Positions 1 through 8,581 of a stretch of DNA of 64,000 nucleotides are shown here, piece after piece (positions within the stretch are counted from its first letter, which is position 1; every line of letters starts with the position of its first letter). This stretch comes from Leptospira sp. 96542 (GTDB taxonomy: Bacteria; Spirochaetota; Leptospiria; Leptospirales; Leptospiraceae). Location of the stretch: assembly GCA_029310945.1 (NCBI GenBank), contig JARJFC010000002.1:1-64000 (forward strand), given 5' to 3'. Position numbers and translations under genes: made by a program. The notes below the pieces were generated by a model that was not told where the DNA came from, made no database searches, and was given only the letters and a program-made list of their open reading frames with translations.

Positions 1-1
1 T

Positions 2-544
2 GTGCGCGCCTATCCTAAAGGAAATTCCTTAAAAAATAAATTTCGTTTGGCGAGGCTCATTTCCGAAACAGGACGTGCATTCATTTTGGACGATAGAGAC
101 CGGAGCGAAGGAGTAGCGGCCAATCGGATAGACGAGATCATCAAAAAATGGGACATGGAGGATGTTGATTTCACAGAAAAAGATTTTACCAACCCCGAAC
201 TCATCGAGCAGTTCATCCTCAATTCATCGTCAATTCCACCGATTGTGGATTTTCAATCTGTAAACAACGAATACTATTTGGATGGGGGTTTGACCAATAA
301 TATGGTCATTGAAAAATTTTCACCCCAAGCAAAAATCATCGCCATCCATTACGAACCAAACACGATTGTGGGCAAAAACCCCGAACTTTTAGCAAAAACC
401 TATTTGATGCGTCCTTCTAAGCCACTCCCCATCACTTCCTTCGATTATACCAACCCAAAAGGTGTGAGGGAAACGTATGAATTGGGCAAAACAGATGCTT
501 TGGCACAGAAAGACAAAATATTGACTTACTTAAAAAAATCCTGA
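2..544 (+). CDS. Patatin-like phospholipase, C-terminal part (5' end outside window)
   Basis: Only the C-terminal 180 codons lie inside the window; the frame is open at the left edge, so the true start is upstream. The block DGGLTNNMVIE (about residues 94-104) matches the Asp-Gly-Gly/Ala motif that supplies the catalytic aspartate of patatin-type serine lipases (known for the family). The GxSxG nucleophile motif would lie in the missing part. Patatins hydrolyse acyl esters of phospholipids or glycerolipids. The 3' end overlaps the convergent aminotransferase by 19 bases. Substrate and location cannot be inferred from this fragment. Confidence 0.75.
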   Translation: MRAYPKGNSLKNKFRLARLISETGRAFILDDRDRSEGVAANRIDEIIKKWDMEDVDFTEKDFTNPELIEQFILNSSSIPPIVDFQSVNNEYYLDGGLTNNMVIEKFSPQAKIIAIHYEPNTIVGKNPELLAKTYLMRPSKPLPITSFDYTNPKGVRETYELGKTDALAQKDKILTYLKKS

Positions 545-1707
545 AGTTTTAAAATAGCATCTCTATGTTTTTCTTCTTCGCCAATCAAACTGAGGACGAG
601 AACGGTTTTGGAATTGGGAAAACCATACCAAGAACCAGGATGAATGTAAACCAAACATTCGCATAATATTTGCAATGCGAGATTTTCGTCTGGTATTTCT
701 GAATTTACTTCTAATAGGCAATACCACCCAGCCCCAGAATACAAAACATTCATATTCGGATGGAAACTCAAGACCTCTTTGGTAATACCTAAATTTCTTT
801 GGATCCTTGATTTGATTCTGTTTTGGACAAATTGTTTCCATTGGAATAAATCGGGAGTTATGGATTGTACGATGGAATTTACGGAAAGGTAAGTGTCTGT
901 GATTACGTGTAGGTAAGGTTTATAAAAGTCCTGCATCGTATCAGACCCCAAACTTAAAATCCATGCCAATTTCCATTGTGGGAGAGCCAATAATTTCGAA
1001 ATTCCACCTAATACAAATAAGGGGAATATTGGGTTGGAAGGGAAGGTGTGATTTTGTCCCGAAAATTCGCAAGAAACGAATACCTCATCCAAAATTACTG
1101 GAATCTGGATATTTAAGTGTCGCCATTCATCCCAAAATGTTTGGGATGTCCGAGAACCTGTGGGGTTTGCAGGGCTCACCAAAATGATGAGTTTTGTTTT
1201 TGTACTAATACAATTGGCTATGGTTTCCGCATCGTAATTCCACTCGCCCAAATTGTTGTCATACAAAAGAGGGTAGTTCACTTCCTTTAGGTTTTCGAGC
1301 CCCGACAAAAAAGAAAATAAGGGATAACCTGGATTAGGCGTAAGAATTTCATCCCCAGGATTTGTTAAAAGTTTGAATAGAAAGGAATAGGCTTCCGAAG
1401 TACTTGCGGTGAGTGTGATTTGTTCCGAATTGATTTCTAAACCTCGACCCAAATAATCTTTTTGGATGGCATCTCGGCAAAAAATAGAACCTTCAGGTTT
1501 AGGGTCATACAACGATAAATTTACAGATTCAAAGGAGTGGGACAATAGATGGGGTGGAAATTCCAAACCCACAGTTGTGGGATTGGAAACCACTAAGTCC
1601 AAGACGTGTTTATTATTTAGGATCAATTCATTTTTTTTCTGGTTGAGCAAATTCTCTTCTGTAATTTCGCCTAACTTTGAAAAACGATTTGATAAAAATA
1701 AATCCAA
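526..1707 (-). CDS. PLP-dependent aminotransferase, class I/II
   Basis: A 393-residue fold-type I aminotransferase. Visible family residues are Asn181 in SPANPTG, Asp207 in the LDEVF strand (pairs with the pyridine nitrogen), and Lys238 in GGISK, the expected Schiff-base lysine. The segment after it, QWKLAW, has a lysine where many relatives have arginine (GxRxGW). Length is normal for the family. These enzymes move amino groups between amino acids and 2-oxo acids in the cytoplasm; the substrate cannot be read from sequence. The following short-chain dehydrogenase gene, upstream on the same strand, is 6 bases away, so the two probably form an operon. Confidence 0.85.
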   Translation of the reverse strand: MDLFLSNRFSKLGEITEENLLNQKKNELILNNKHVLDLVVSNPTTVGLEFPPHLLSHSFESVNLSLYDPKPEGSIFCRDAIQKDYLGRGLEINSEQITLTASTSEAYSFLFKLLTNPGDEILTPNPGYPLFSFLSGLENLKEVNYPLLYDNNLGEWNYDAETIANCISTKTKLIILVSPANPTGSRTSQTFWDEWRHLNIQIPVILDEVFVSCEFSGQNHTFPSNPIFPLFVLGGISKLLALPQWKLAWILSLGSDTMQDFYKPYLHVITDTYLSVNSIVQSITPDLFQWKQFVQNRIKSRIQRNLGITKEVLSFHPNMNVLYSGAGWYCLLEVNSEIPDENLALQILCECLVYIHPGSWYGFPNSKTVLVLSLIGEEEKHRDAILKLQDFFK

Positions 1708-1713
1708 GGTCTA

Positions 1714-2493
1714 TCAGTCGAGGCGGTTTAAAAAACCTGCAATTTTACGTACCAAACTTCGGGGCGAAAACCGAACCGAAAATGCGATGAGGAAATTGGA
1801 AAACCCAGGAATTTTTACCACTTGGCCTGAGAACAATGCTTTCATTCCTGCCTTCACTACAGTTTCCGAATCCATCGTCATCGGTGAAAAATTGAGGAGT
1901 TTACTGTTCATCATATTGGCTCTTTCAAAAAATTCAGTTTTTGTGGGGCCTGGACAAAGGCAAGAAACGAACACTCCGTACTTCCGGACTTCTTCAGCTA
2001 GGGATTCACTGAGTGACAAAACATAGGCTTTGGTTGCACAATAATTGGCCATAAGTGGTCCAGGTTGGAAGGAAGCAATGGATGCTACGTTTAGGATCCG
2101 ACCATTTTTTGCAGCCACCATATCATTCAAAAACAAATGGCAAAGTTCAGCAAGGCTTGTGACATTCAATTGGATCATTTCTGATTCTTTAGTAAAATCG
2201 TTTTTAAAATACTCTCCATTCAATCCGTAACCTGCGTTGTTCACGAGGATTTCCACAGAAAGTTTTTTCTTTTTTACTGCGTTATAGAGTTCTTTTGCAG
2301 ACCCAGGTTTGGAAAGATCTTGTTTGATAACAATGGCATCCAATCCATAGAGTGATTTGATTTCGGCTGCCAATGATTTTAATCGGTCAAGACTGCGTGC
2401 AACCAAAATGGGAGTGTATCCTTTTTTGGCGAGAGCGATGGCAAAGTCTTTACCAAGACCAGTAGAAGCCCCTGTGACAAGTGATAGTTTCAT
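1714..2493 (-). CDS. Short-chain dehydrogenase/reductase (SDR)
   Basis: A classical SDR of about 259 residues. From the start chosen here (MKLSLVTGAS) it shows the cofactor motif TGASTGLGKD near the N-terminus, NNAGYG in the middle, and the catalytic Ser (NVASIASF) and YCATK (Tyr-x3-Lys). An in-frame ATG 16 codons upstream (2541) exists, but the extra residues do not fit the family, where the Rossmann strand starts within a few residues. Neither start has a clear ribosome site. It resembles the uncharacterised DltE/YqjQ-like oxidoreductases. The gene is divergent from the MFS transporter and probably cotranscribed with the aminotransferase. Substrate unknown. Confidence 0.85.
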   Translation of the reverse strand: MKLSLVTGASTGLGKDFAIALAKKGYTPILVARSLDRLKSLAAEIKSLYGLDAIVIKQDLSKPGSAKELYNAVKKKKLSVEILVNNAGYGLNGEYFKNDFTKESEMIQLNVTSLAELCHLFLNDMVAAKNGRILNVASIASFQPGPLMANYCATKAYVLSLSESLAEEVRKYGVFVSCLCPGPTKTEFFERANMMNSKLLNFSPMTMDSETVVKAGMKALFSGQVVKIPGFSNFLIAFSVRFSPRSLVRKIAGFLNRLD

Positions 2494-2582
2494 GGATGAG
2501 AACGTACAAGAAAACCAGTAAACTTGGCAATTCGAATCCAAATTACTTTTGAAATTTTGAACGCTTGGTCAATATTAGTTAT

Positions 2583-3806
2583 ATGGACCATCCCCATGAT
2601 TCCCACCCTCTTCACACCATCCAAAAAGAACGAGCCATCATTTTTATCTTAGCAGCCTTACAATTTTTACATATCCTTGATTTTGTCATCATGATGCCAC
2701 TGGGTCCTGTGTTTATGGAGAGTTTCAAAATCAATTCTGCTGAGTTTGGTTTGCTTGTTTCGGCTTATTCCATTAGTGCTGGTTTTTTTGGATTCATTGG
2801 TGCTTTGTTTTTGGACAAGTTCGATCGTAAATCAGGTCTTCTCGTTCTCTTTACAGGATTTGCATTGGGAACCTTACTTTGTGCCATTGCCCCCTCTTAC
2901 TATTTTCTATTGGTTGCACGCATCGTAGCTGGTGGTTTCGGGGGTTTACTCGGAGCCACTGTCCTTTCCATCATCGGAGACATCATCCCCGTCTTTCGTA
3001 GGGGAAAGGCAACTGGAGTTGTGATGAGTGCGTTCTCTGTTTCCTCTGTGGTTGGCATCCCCATTGGATTGACACTGGCAAATCATTATGGTTGGCACTT
3101 TCCGTTTTATTCCTTGGCCATTGCGAGTTTTTTATTATTACCAGTCGCCTATTTTGTGTTACCGCCAATCCGCCACCACCTGGAGACAACGTTCCAAAAA
3201 CAATCCCAATTCAAGTCGCTCGTGGAAGTGTTAACAACCAAAAACCATTTCCCTGCCTTTGGTTTTATGATCCTTATGATGTTCGGTGGTTTTACCATCA
3301 TTCCGTTCTTAAGTCCTTATTTGGTATTCAATGCGGGTTTGCCAAACGATGATTTGCCTTTTGTATATTTTTTTGGCGGGCTTTTTACTTTTTTTACCAG
3401 TCGATACATCGGAATTTTGTCCGATCGTTATGGAAAGTTCAATGTTTATAAAATTCTAAGTTTAATGGCAGTGGTTCCCATTGTCATCGTAACAACACTT
3501 ACAAAAACTTCACTACCTGTCATCCTCACAGTGACAACAGTTTTTATGATCGTCGTTTCTGGACGAATGGTGCCAGCGTTGGCAATGGTGACTTCTGCGG
3601 TACAACCACGGATCCGAGGGAGTTTTATGTCTGTGAATTCTGCCATACAACAAATTGCTTCGGGCGCAGCTTCTTTTCTCGCTGGAGCAATTTTGGTGGA
3701 GAATCCAGACCAAAGTTTTAATAATTATGATCTTGTGGGTATGATTTCTGTGGTTTGTATACTCTCCAGCGTGATCGTTGCGAAAAAAATCAAGATCGCA
3801 GGTTAG
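2583..3806 (+). CDS. MFS transporter
   Basis: About 407 residues with roughly twelve hydrophobic segments, starting at the first ATG (2583); a TTG six codons earlier is also in frame. The first helices are followed by a short basic loop containing DKFDRKSG, the usual MFS loop 2-3 signature region (GxxxDRxGR-like), repeated in the second half as SDRYGKFNVYK. It resembles AraJ/drug-proton-antiporter-type exporters. It should act in the cytoplasmic membrane as a secondary transporter; the substrate is unknown. It is divergent from the SDR gene with about 90 bases between starts, and it ends 5 bases from the next convergent gene. Confidence 0.85.
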   Translation: MDHPHDSHPLHTIQKERAIIFILAALQFLHILDFVIMMPLGPVFMESFKINSAEFGLLVSAYSISAGFFGFIGALFLDKFDRKSGLLVLFTGFALGTLLCAIAPSYYFLLVARIVAGGFGGLLGATVLSIIGDIIPVFRRGKATGVVMSAFSVSSVVGIPIGLTLANHYGWHFPFYSLAIASFLLLPVAYFVLPPIRHHLETTFQKQSQFKSLVEVLTTKNHFPAFGFMILMMFGGFTIIPFLSPYLVFNAGLPNDDLPFVYFFGGLFTFFTSRYIGILSDRYGKFNVYKILSLMAVVPIVIVTTLTKTSLPVILTVTTVFMIVVSGRMVPALAMVTSAVQPRIRGSFMSVNSAIQQIASGAASFLAGAILVENPDQSFNNYDLVGMISVVCILSSVIVAKKIKIAG

Positions 3807-3812
3807 GCGATC
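3794..3812. terminator. Small hairpin over the MFS stop codon
   Basis: GATCGC and GCGATC form a perfect 6-bp stem with a 7-base loop that includes the MFS stop codon. A second, stronger hairpin follows at 3824-3842. No T-run follows, so a terminator role between two convergent genes is only a possibility. Confidence 0.3.
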
Positions 3813-4767
3813 ACAGAATTAAATCCGACCTAAGTGGTCGGAGGATGTCTAAATTCCCTGTTTCTAAAAAGTCAAGAACGAGTGACTTTTGACTAATGGT
3901 TATACGATTTTTCTCCAAAAGTTGGTTTAGGATTTCGGCAGCAATTCCTAAATCCATCCCATTGAGTTCTGAAAATATAAATTGAATGCTCAGGTCAATT
4001 CGATGATTGGCTGTGTATTCGATGAGTTTTTCACTCGTATCCAAAATTTTTTCCTGTCTGCGGATGAGTTCTTCCATGGTTTCCAAAACAAAATAAACTT
4101 CAGGTTCTTCAGCAAATAACTGAATCATATGCCCATAGATTTTTGGGGATTGGATGGGAAGTTCGAAAATAGAATCCCCAAGGGCTGTGTACAAAGATTT
4201 TTCTTCTTCAAAAGTCAAACTTGTGTATTTTTTTAAATTAGAAACGATGTTGGATGGAAGTATAACGATGAATTGACATGCATACTCGGGAAGTTTTAAT
4301 TCGCGAACAAAATAAACAATTAGGTCACAAATTCTTTGGTAACTGATAAAGGTCCAATACCTGTAACTTTTTACCTGGAACATATGTTTGATGGAACGAT
4401 CTCGTTTTGTAGAATCTTTCACATTGAGAAATGTCATAAAATCTGATTTAAAAAGATAACTAAGAGTGTGGTCTGAGAAACTTTCGATGATTTCGCGAAC
4501 AGTTGTTGGATCACTGATGTAGAGGTAATAGGTAATAAGTTCTAAATGATCACTACTTTCCCAAATGAATTTTTCTAAAATTTTAGGATCCGCTTGGTAA
4601 AAAGCAGAAATACCAACTTTAAAGGTCACTCGATCTTGTAAAAATGCCTCTAGTTTTTCTTTGGCAATACAATTTGTCTCATTTTCGCTGTGTTGCCTAA
4701 CGACAGTTTGTCTACAATTGGTTGGGCAACTCTGATAGATTGTGGTTCCTAAAAAACAAGAAAACAT
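3811..4767 (-). CDS. Hypothetical protein, Cys-rich N-terminus
   Basis: A 318-residue protein I do not recognise. There are cysteines at positions 4, 14, 18 and 33, a spacing that could bind a metal but matches no named motif I know. The rest is largely alpha-helical and acidic-to-neutral, without signal peptide or membrane helix. The start is 3 bases downstream of the stop of the lipoprotein gene at 4771-5238, so the two are likely cotranscribed. There is no obvious ribosome site before the ATG. The 3' end overlaps a hairpin at 3824-3842. Confidence 0.6.
   Translation of the reverse strand: MFSCFLGTTIYQSCPTNCRQTVVRQHSENETNCIAKEKLEAFLQDRVTFKVGISAFYQADPKILEKFIWESSDHLELITYYLYISDPTTVREIIESFSDHTLSYLFKSDFMTFLNVKDSTKRDRSIKHMFQVKSYRYWTFISYQRICDLIVYFVRELKLPEYACQFIVILPSNIVSNLKKYTSLTFEEEKSLYTALGDSIFELPIQSPKIYGHMIQLFAEEPEVYFVLETMEELIRRQEKILDTSEKLIEYTANHRIDLSIQFIFSELNGMDLGIAAEILNQLLEKNRITISQKSLVLDFLETGNLDILRPLRSDLIL
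3824..3842. terminator. Hairpin between convergent genes
   Basis: TCCGACC-TAAGT-GGTCGGA is a perfect 7-bp GC-rich stem with a 5-base loop. It lies inside the last codons of the minus-strand gene, just beyond the end of the MFS gene. No T-run follows on either strand, so it is a weak candidate bidirectional terminator. Confidence 0.4.
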
Positions 4768-4770
4768 TTT

Positions 4771-5238
4771 TTATTGTAAAATCAAATCCCCGCAGTCCCT
4801 CATCTCTGGTGCATATGGATTTTTCACCGTGCGACCCTTCATAACCCAGTATTTTTCTACCATCGGACAATAGAACTGATAGTAATCGGATTGGTTCGGA
4901 ACAAGTTTTCGCATTTCATTCAAAATGATTTCAATTTCTGATAAAGGTTCAAAACTTTGCTCCAAATCTAAATTTTGTTTGGGTATTTTGGATTGGATTC
5001 CCATGCCCCATTCTTTCAATTGGGGATGGTCGGAGTTTGCCAGTGGAGCCACAGCCTTTGCCAAATCGTCCCAGTTAGGTTTTGGATCATCTTTTAAAAG
5101 TTCTTCCATTAGAGTTTCGTTTGCAGCAAGCAAGTTTGAGACCAAATTTTGGTGTGATTCTTGGAAACTGGGAATTTCTCCCTTACATGAAATCGTAAAA
5201 AAAAGGAAAAAAAAGAGAATCCGAAAAAATACTTTCAT
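4771..5238 (-). CDS. Putative lipoprotein
   Basis: A 155-residue protein with a basic start (MKVFFR), a very hydrophobic phenylalanine-rich core and the sequence FFTISC ending at Cys18, which fits the loose spirochaetal lipobox. The mature part is hydrophilic and helical, with no family I recognise. It is expected to be anchored in a membrane leaflet facing the periplasm or surface. It precedes the Cys-rich hypothetical protein gene with a 3-base gap. Confidence 0.65.
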   Translation of the reverse strand: MKVFFRILFFFLFFTISCKGEIPSFQESHQNLVSNLLAANETLMEELLKDDPKPNWDDLAKAVAPLANSDHPQLKEWGMGIQSKIPKQNLDLEQSFEPLSEIEIILNEMRKLVPNQSDYYQFYCPMVEKYWVMKGRTVKNPYAPEMRDCGDLILQ

Positions 5239-5375
5239 ATTTTGAATTTTTTTACCAAGGCTCTCAATTGGAATTCAATTTTCATTTCTAGTTTTGGAAT
5301 CGAACTTGCTTTTTTCTCGACAAAGCCGCATTTTCAAGCATGATGACAGAAAAGTTCCCCAAGGTGTAAACCATT

Positions 5376-5726
5376 ATGATCATTGTAGAAGGCATTGGCC
5401 ACGTCAGCATCCCAGTATCCCAACTTGAACCATCCATCGAATTCTATCGTGATATTTTCGACTTTGAGCTGGAAACAAAAAAGGAATCTGAAGCCATCCT
5501 ATCTTTGGATTCTTTCAAAATTAAATTAGTGAAGACAGAAGTGGCAGATCGTTCCCTTGCCGTTCTTAGCTTTGTGATGGATGTGGATGATTTCACAGAA
5601 GCAATCGAAGAATTGGAAGAAAAGAATGTAAAGATTGTAAAGGGACCAGAAGGAACTGATTCTGGAGAAAGCCTTACATTCCTCGACCCAAGTCAAAATT
5701 TAATCGAAATCTTCTACTCAAACTAA
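5376..5726 (+). CDS. VOC (glyoxalase/bleomycin-resistance fold) protein
   Basis: A 116-residue protein with two beta-alpha-beta-beta-beta units of the vicinal-oxygen-chelate fold. The N-terminal GHVSIPVSQLEPSIEFYRD provides the usual first metal ligand (His), and LDPSQNLIEIFY near the C-terminus provides the usual final glutamate. The length fits a single VOC module that would dimerise. The reaction could be methylmalonyl-CoA epimerase-, lyase- or dioxygenase-like; the sequence does not decide. The start is the ATG at 5376 with AAGGTG about 10 bases upstream. The neighbours are unrelated. Confidence 0.75.
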   Translation: MIIVEGIGHVSIPVSQLEPSIEFYRDIFDFELETKKESEAILSLDSFKIKLVKTEVADRSLAVLSFVMDVDDFTEAIEELEEKNVKIVKGPEGTDSGESLTFLDPSQNLIEIFYSN

Positions 5727-5809
5727 GTTAATTCTTTTTCACTGGGGAATGAATTCTCCTTCGTTTGCTGTTTTGTAATGTCAGAAGCGAAGGGGACTGT
5801 ATCTTTATA

Positions 5810-6511
5810 TTATAATACCAAACTGCAAGTTGCGTCAGCCGCCGTCACATAGAACTGTGTGGCGAACCCACCTGGAAAGATGATGCTCGGGTCTCTCACC
5901 AAAATATACTCTGTGGCAGCACAAGATCTGTCAAAAACCTTCACAGTCACAGTACTTTCGCAACCAAGGGTAAATGTTGTGGCTCCAAGCAAAGTGTCTG
6001 TTCGGAAAGCCTTTGTTTCTGAGCCACTGAATTCGACAGATAAACTCTCACCTTGTTTCAGTTCAATTTCTGATCCGTATTGTTTGTTTGTGGGAGCGTA
6101 ACAATCTACAAAAAATTCTGTACCAGCACAATTGACACCCGTTTTGGAACTGGGTAAACAACTTCCACCCGATTTGGAAACAGTGATAAAACCAGAGTAT
6201 GCCCCATCGGGAACCTTTGTGTAAAGTTGGGTTACTGCATTGGCTGTGATCACAGCTTCAATTTCATTGAAACGAACAACAGTATCCAAACCAAAATTTT
6301 CACCTTCAATCACAACTTCCGTGGCGGCATAGTACGCATTGAAATTGTTTTGGGTTGGGGATCCAATTTGCGGGGTGACCGAACTGATGACGGGTGGTGA
6401 GGAAAGTAGAGCCGCCAGTGGGTCTTCTTCGGAACCTGACACACAGGAAAAGGTGCTTCCAATCAAAAGAGCGAATCCGATGCTGTTAAAAATCCGAGTC
6501 ATAGGTTTCAT
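5810..6511 (-). CDS. Lipoprotein with IPT/TIG domain
   Basis: About 233 residues from the ATG at 6511 (MKPMTRIF); other ATGs at 6526 and 6502 are possible. A signal sequence ends in GSTFSC, giving a lipidated cysteine. Residues about 40-115 look like an IPT/TIG immunoglobulin-like domain: PPVISSVTPQIGSP, then VIEGENFG and VVRFNEIEAVI. The C-terminal half is beta-rich with several cysteine pairs. Such proteins are surface or periplasmic lipoproteins in Leptospira; the binding partner is unknown. It is divergent from the enoyl-CoA hydratase gene, 60 bases apart. Confidence 0.7.
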   Translation of the reverse strand: MKPMTRIFNSIGFALLIGSTFSCVSGSEEDPLAALLSSPPVISSVTPQIGSPTQNNFNAYYAATEVVIEGENFGLDTVVRFNEIEAVITANAVTQLYTKVPDGAYSGFITVSKSGGSCLPSSKTGVNCAGTEFFVDCYAPTNKQYGSEIELKQGESLSVEFSGSETKAFRTDTLLGATTFTLGCESTVTVKVFDRSCAATEYILVRDPSIIFPGGFATQFYVTAADATCSLVL

Positions 6512-6570
6512 TCCATTATCGGACATTGGGAAACCATTTCATTCCAATTTTTTTTAAGGCAAAAAATTCT

Positions 6571-7347
6571 ATGAGCACAACGAAACTTGATTGGTACGAA
6601 AATCATTATGTAGCATGGCTGGAATTGACCCGCCCAGAAGCCAAAAATTCCATTTCTCTGGAGATGTTACGATCCTTGCGGGGAAAAATAAGAGAAGTGA
6701 AAGATTCGAAAGCGAGGGTTCTTTTGATCACAGGTTCTGGAGATTCGTTTTCTGCTGGAGCTGACCTAAAAGAAAGGAAAACGATGTCGGATTTGCAAGT
6801 GAAAGAATTTCTTTCTGGCATCACCCAATGTTTTCTGGAAATCGAAAATTTGTCCATTCCTACAATTGCTGTCATCAATGGTTTTGCTTTTGGCGGAGGA
6901 TTGGAATTGGCACTTTCATGTGACATTCGTTATGCGTCTGAATCTGCCAGTATGGGTTTAACGGAGACCAAATTGGGTATCATACCTGGAGCAGGTGGAA
7001 CACAGCGATTGTCACGATTGGTGGGAAAGGCCACTGCTATGGAATGGATTTTTAGTGGGAAAAAAATTGGGGCAAATCTGGCCAAAGACAAAGGTTTGGT
7101 TTCAGATATTTTTCCTGTAGAAAATTTGAAAGAATCTTGTCTTGCCACTGCACGTGAGATTTCAGATTCTGCACCTATTGCCGTAAAGGCAGCAAAACGA
7201 GCCATCAAAGAAGGTTTGGAGATGTCTCTAGCGGCTTCGTTGCTTTGGGAAAGGTTGTGTTATATGGACACTTTGGGCACAAAAGATCGCCTCGAGGCCT
7301 TGGATGCGTTTGCCCAAAAACGGAAACCAAATTTTAAGGGAGAATGA
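6571..7347 (+). CDS. Enoyl-CoA hydratase/isomerase (crotonase family)
   Basis: About 258 residues from the ATG at 6571 (MSTTKLDW), preceded by AAGG. The oxyanion-hole segments SAGADLKE and FGGGLELALSCD are present. The two glutamates needed for hydratase activity are present at Glu112 (GGGLELAL) and Glu132 (LTETKLGIIPGAGGTQR), so a hydratase in fatty-acid beta-oxidation is likely. That suits an organism living on long-chain fatty acids. The exact chain-length or branched-chain substrate is not visible. The dcd gene follows after 3 bases, suggesting cotranscription although the functions are unrelated. Confidence 0.88.
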   Translation: MSTTKLDWYENHYVAWLELTRPEAKNSISLEMLRSLRGKIREVKDSKARVLLITGSGDSFSAGADLKERKTMSDLQVKEFLSGITQCFLEIENLSIPTIAVINGFAFGGGLELALSCDIRYASESASMGLTETKLGIIPGAGGTQRLSRLVGKATAMEWIFSGKKIGANLAKDKGLVSDIFPVENLKESCLATAREISDSAPIAVKAAKRAIKEGLEMSLAASLLWERLCYMDTLGTKDRLEALDAFAQKRKPNFKGE

Positions 7348-7350
7348 TTT

Positions 7351-7872
7351 GTGATTTTAACTGGTAAAGAGATACTAAAAAGATTGGGTGGTGATATAAA
7401 AATTGAACCCTACGATGTTAATTTGTTAAATCCGAATTCATATAACTTACGTTTGCATGAAGATCTTTTGGTATATTCCGAATTTCCTTTGGATATGAAA
7501 AAACCAAATCCCGTGGTCAATTTAAAAATCCCAGAAGAGGGACTTTTACTTGAACCAGGTAGATTGTATTTGGGCAGAACCATTGAATTTACTGAAACTC
7601 ATAATTTGGTTCCTATGTTGGAAGGAAGATCATCTATCGGTCGTTTGGGGATGTTTGTACACATCACCGCAGGTTTTGGTGATGTTGGATTTAAAGGCTT
7701 CTGGACTTTAGAAATCCAGGTGACCCACCCTTTGCGCGTGTATTCTGGAGTTCAGATCTGTCAGATTTTTTACCATACCGTAGAAGGGGCCATTGAGGAA
7801 TACAAATCAGGGAAATACCAGGCCAACCAAGGTATCCAGCCGTCGTTACTGTATAAGGATTTTGAGAAATAA
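7351..7872 (+). CDS. dcd: dCTP deaminase
   Basis: A 173-residue protein of the dUTPase/dCTP-deaminase fold. EGRSSIGRLGM (residues 91-101) carries the phosphate-binding Arg and Ser residues, and GFGDVGFKGFWTLEI carries the catalytic Glu121 in the WTLE position. The family deaminates dCTP to dUTP for thymidylate synthesis; some archaeal-type members also hydrolyse dUTP, which cannot be excluded. It uses a GTG start with GGGAGA 10 bases upstream, 3 bases after the hydratase stop. Somewhat shorter than the E. coli enzyme (193). Confidence 0.88.
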   Translation: MILTGKEILKRLGGDIKIEPYDVNLLNPNSYNLRLHEDLLVYSEFPLDMKKPNPVVNLKIPEEGLLLEPGRLYLGRTIEFTETHNLVPMLEGRSSIGRLGMFVHITAGFGDVGFKGFWTLEIQVTHPLRVYSGVQICQIFYHTVEGAIEEYKSGKYQANQGIQPSLLYKDFEK

Positions 7873-7890
7873 GAGGAAATGAAAAGTGAT

Positions 7891-7911
7891 GCCTGCTTGG
7901 ATAAAGCAGGC
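7891..7911. terminator. Hairpin between convergent dcd and DUF2147 gene
   Basis: GCCTGCTT-GGATA-AAGCAGGC gives a perfect 8-bp stem in the 54-base gap between two convergent genes. Only short, interrupted T-tracts flank it, so it is a probable but weak bidirectional terminator. Confidence 0.55.
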
Positions 7912-7926
7912 AGTTAGACTTGGAAT

Positions 7927-8454
7927 TTATTTTTTGGTTTTGAATGTACAATCCCATTTTGGGTCGTCAAAATTCATATTGGTCACTCTGTCCCAAGAAT
8001 TTGTTTTTCCAATGAAAGTGATGGAGCACAGTGTTCCTTTCAAATCTAATTTTTTACCATTGTCGAGAGAGGTAAATTTACCACAGTAGGTTTTGCCATC
8101 TCTTGGGTTGTAGATTTTTCCGTTTTTGTAAGTTCCTTCTCCCACATAATTGAAACCTGTGATGAAAACCATTCCTAAGTTAGGACGGGTTCTGAGTTTT
8201 GGATCTTCGTTGTGGTGGTCGAGATAAGGAGTACCCGGAACACCGTTTGCTTTTTCTTTTTCTGTGTATGCATTGTCTTTGATACAAACAGTTTTACCGC
8301 AGTATTTATCACCACATTTGAAGATTTCAATGATGGAATCTTTTTCAGGTGGAACATAACGTCCGACAGCCACATCAGCATCTTGGGCAAACAGTCCCCC
8401 GCCCAATCCGATGGAAAAAACAACCAAAACAGCCAAAAGAGATTTCTGATTCAT
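7927..8454 (-). CDS. DUF2147 family exported protein
   Basis: About 175 residues from the ATG at 8454 (MNQKSLLAV), which has AAGGA at good spacing; the open frame continues 20 codons further without a better start. A cleavable signal peptide ends near GLFAQ. The mature part follows the DUF2147 pattern: VGRYVPP, KCGDKYCGKTV, GKIYNPRDGKTYCGKF, LKGTLCSITFIGKTNSWDRV. Four paired cysteines sit in these blocks, consistent with disulfides in the periplasm. The function of the family is not established. It is divergent from the chemoreceptor gene. Confidence 0.8.
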   Translation of the reverse strand: MNQKSLLAVLVVFSIGLGGGLFAQDADVAVGRYVPPEKDSIIEIFKCGDKYCGKTVCIKDNAYTEKEKANGVPGTPYLDHHNEDPKLRTRPNLGMVFITGFNYVGEGTYKNGKIYNPRDGKTYCGKFTSLDNGKKLDLKGTLCSITFIGKTNSWDRVTNMNFDDPKWDCTFKTKK

Positions 8455-8581
8455 ATGGATCCTTAAATATTGAATTCGATTCAAAAAAGATGACAGATTT
8501 CTAAAGATTGGCAAGTCAGATTTTCTAAACAGCCCAATGAGATGTTTAAAAAATGGGCGAAAAAGTTTAATTGGTAATTTT

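Noticed and set aside
5739..5760. GGGGAATGAATTCTCC as a terminator after the VOC gene
   Set aside because: The pairing is imperfect, with most of it coming from the GAATTC core; there is no usable stem and loop.
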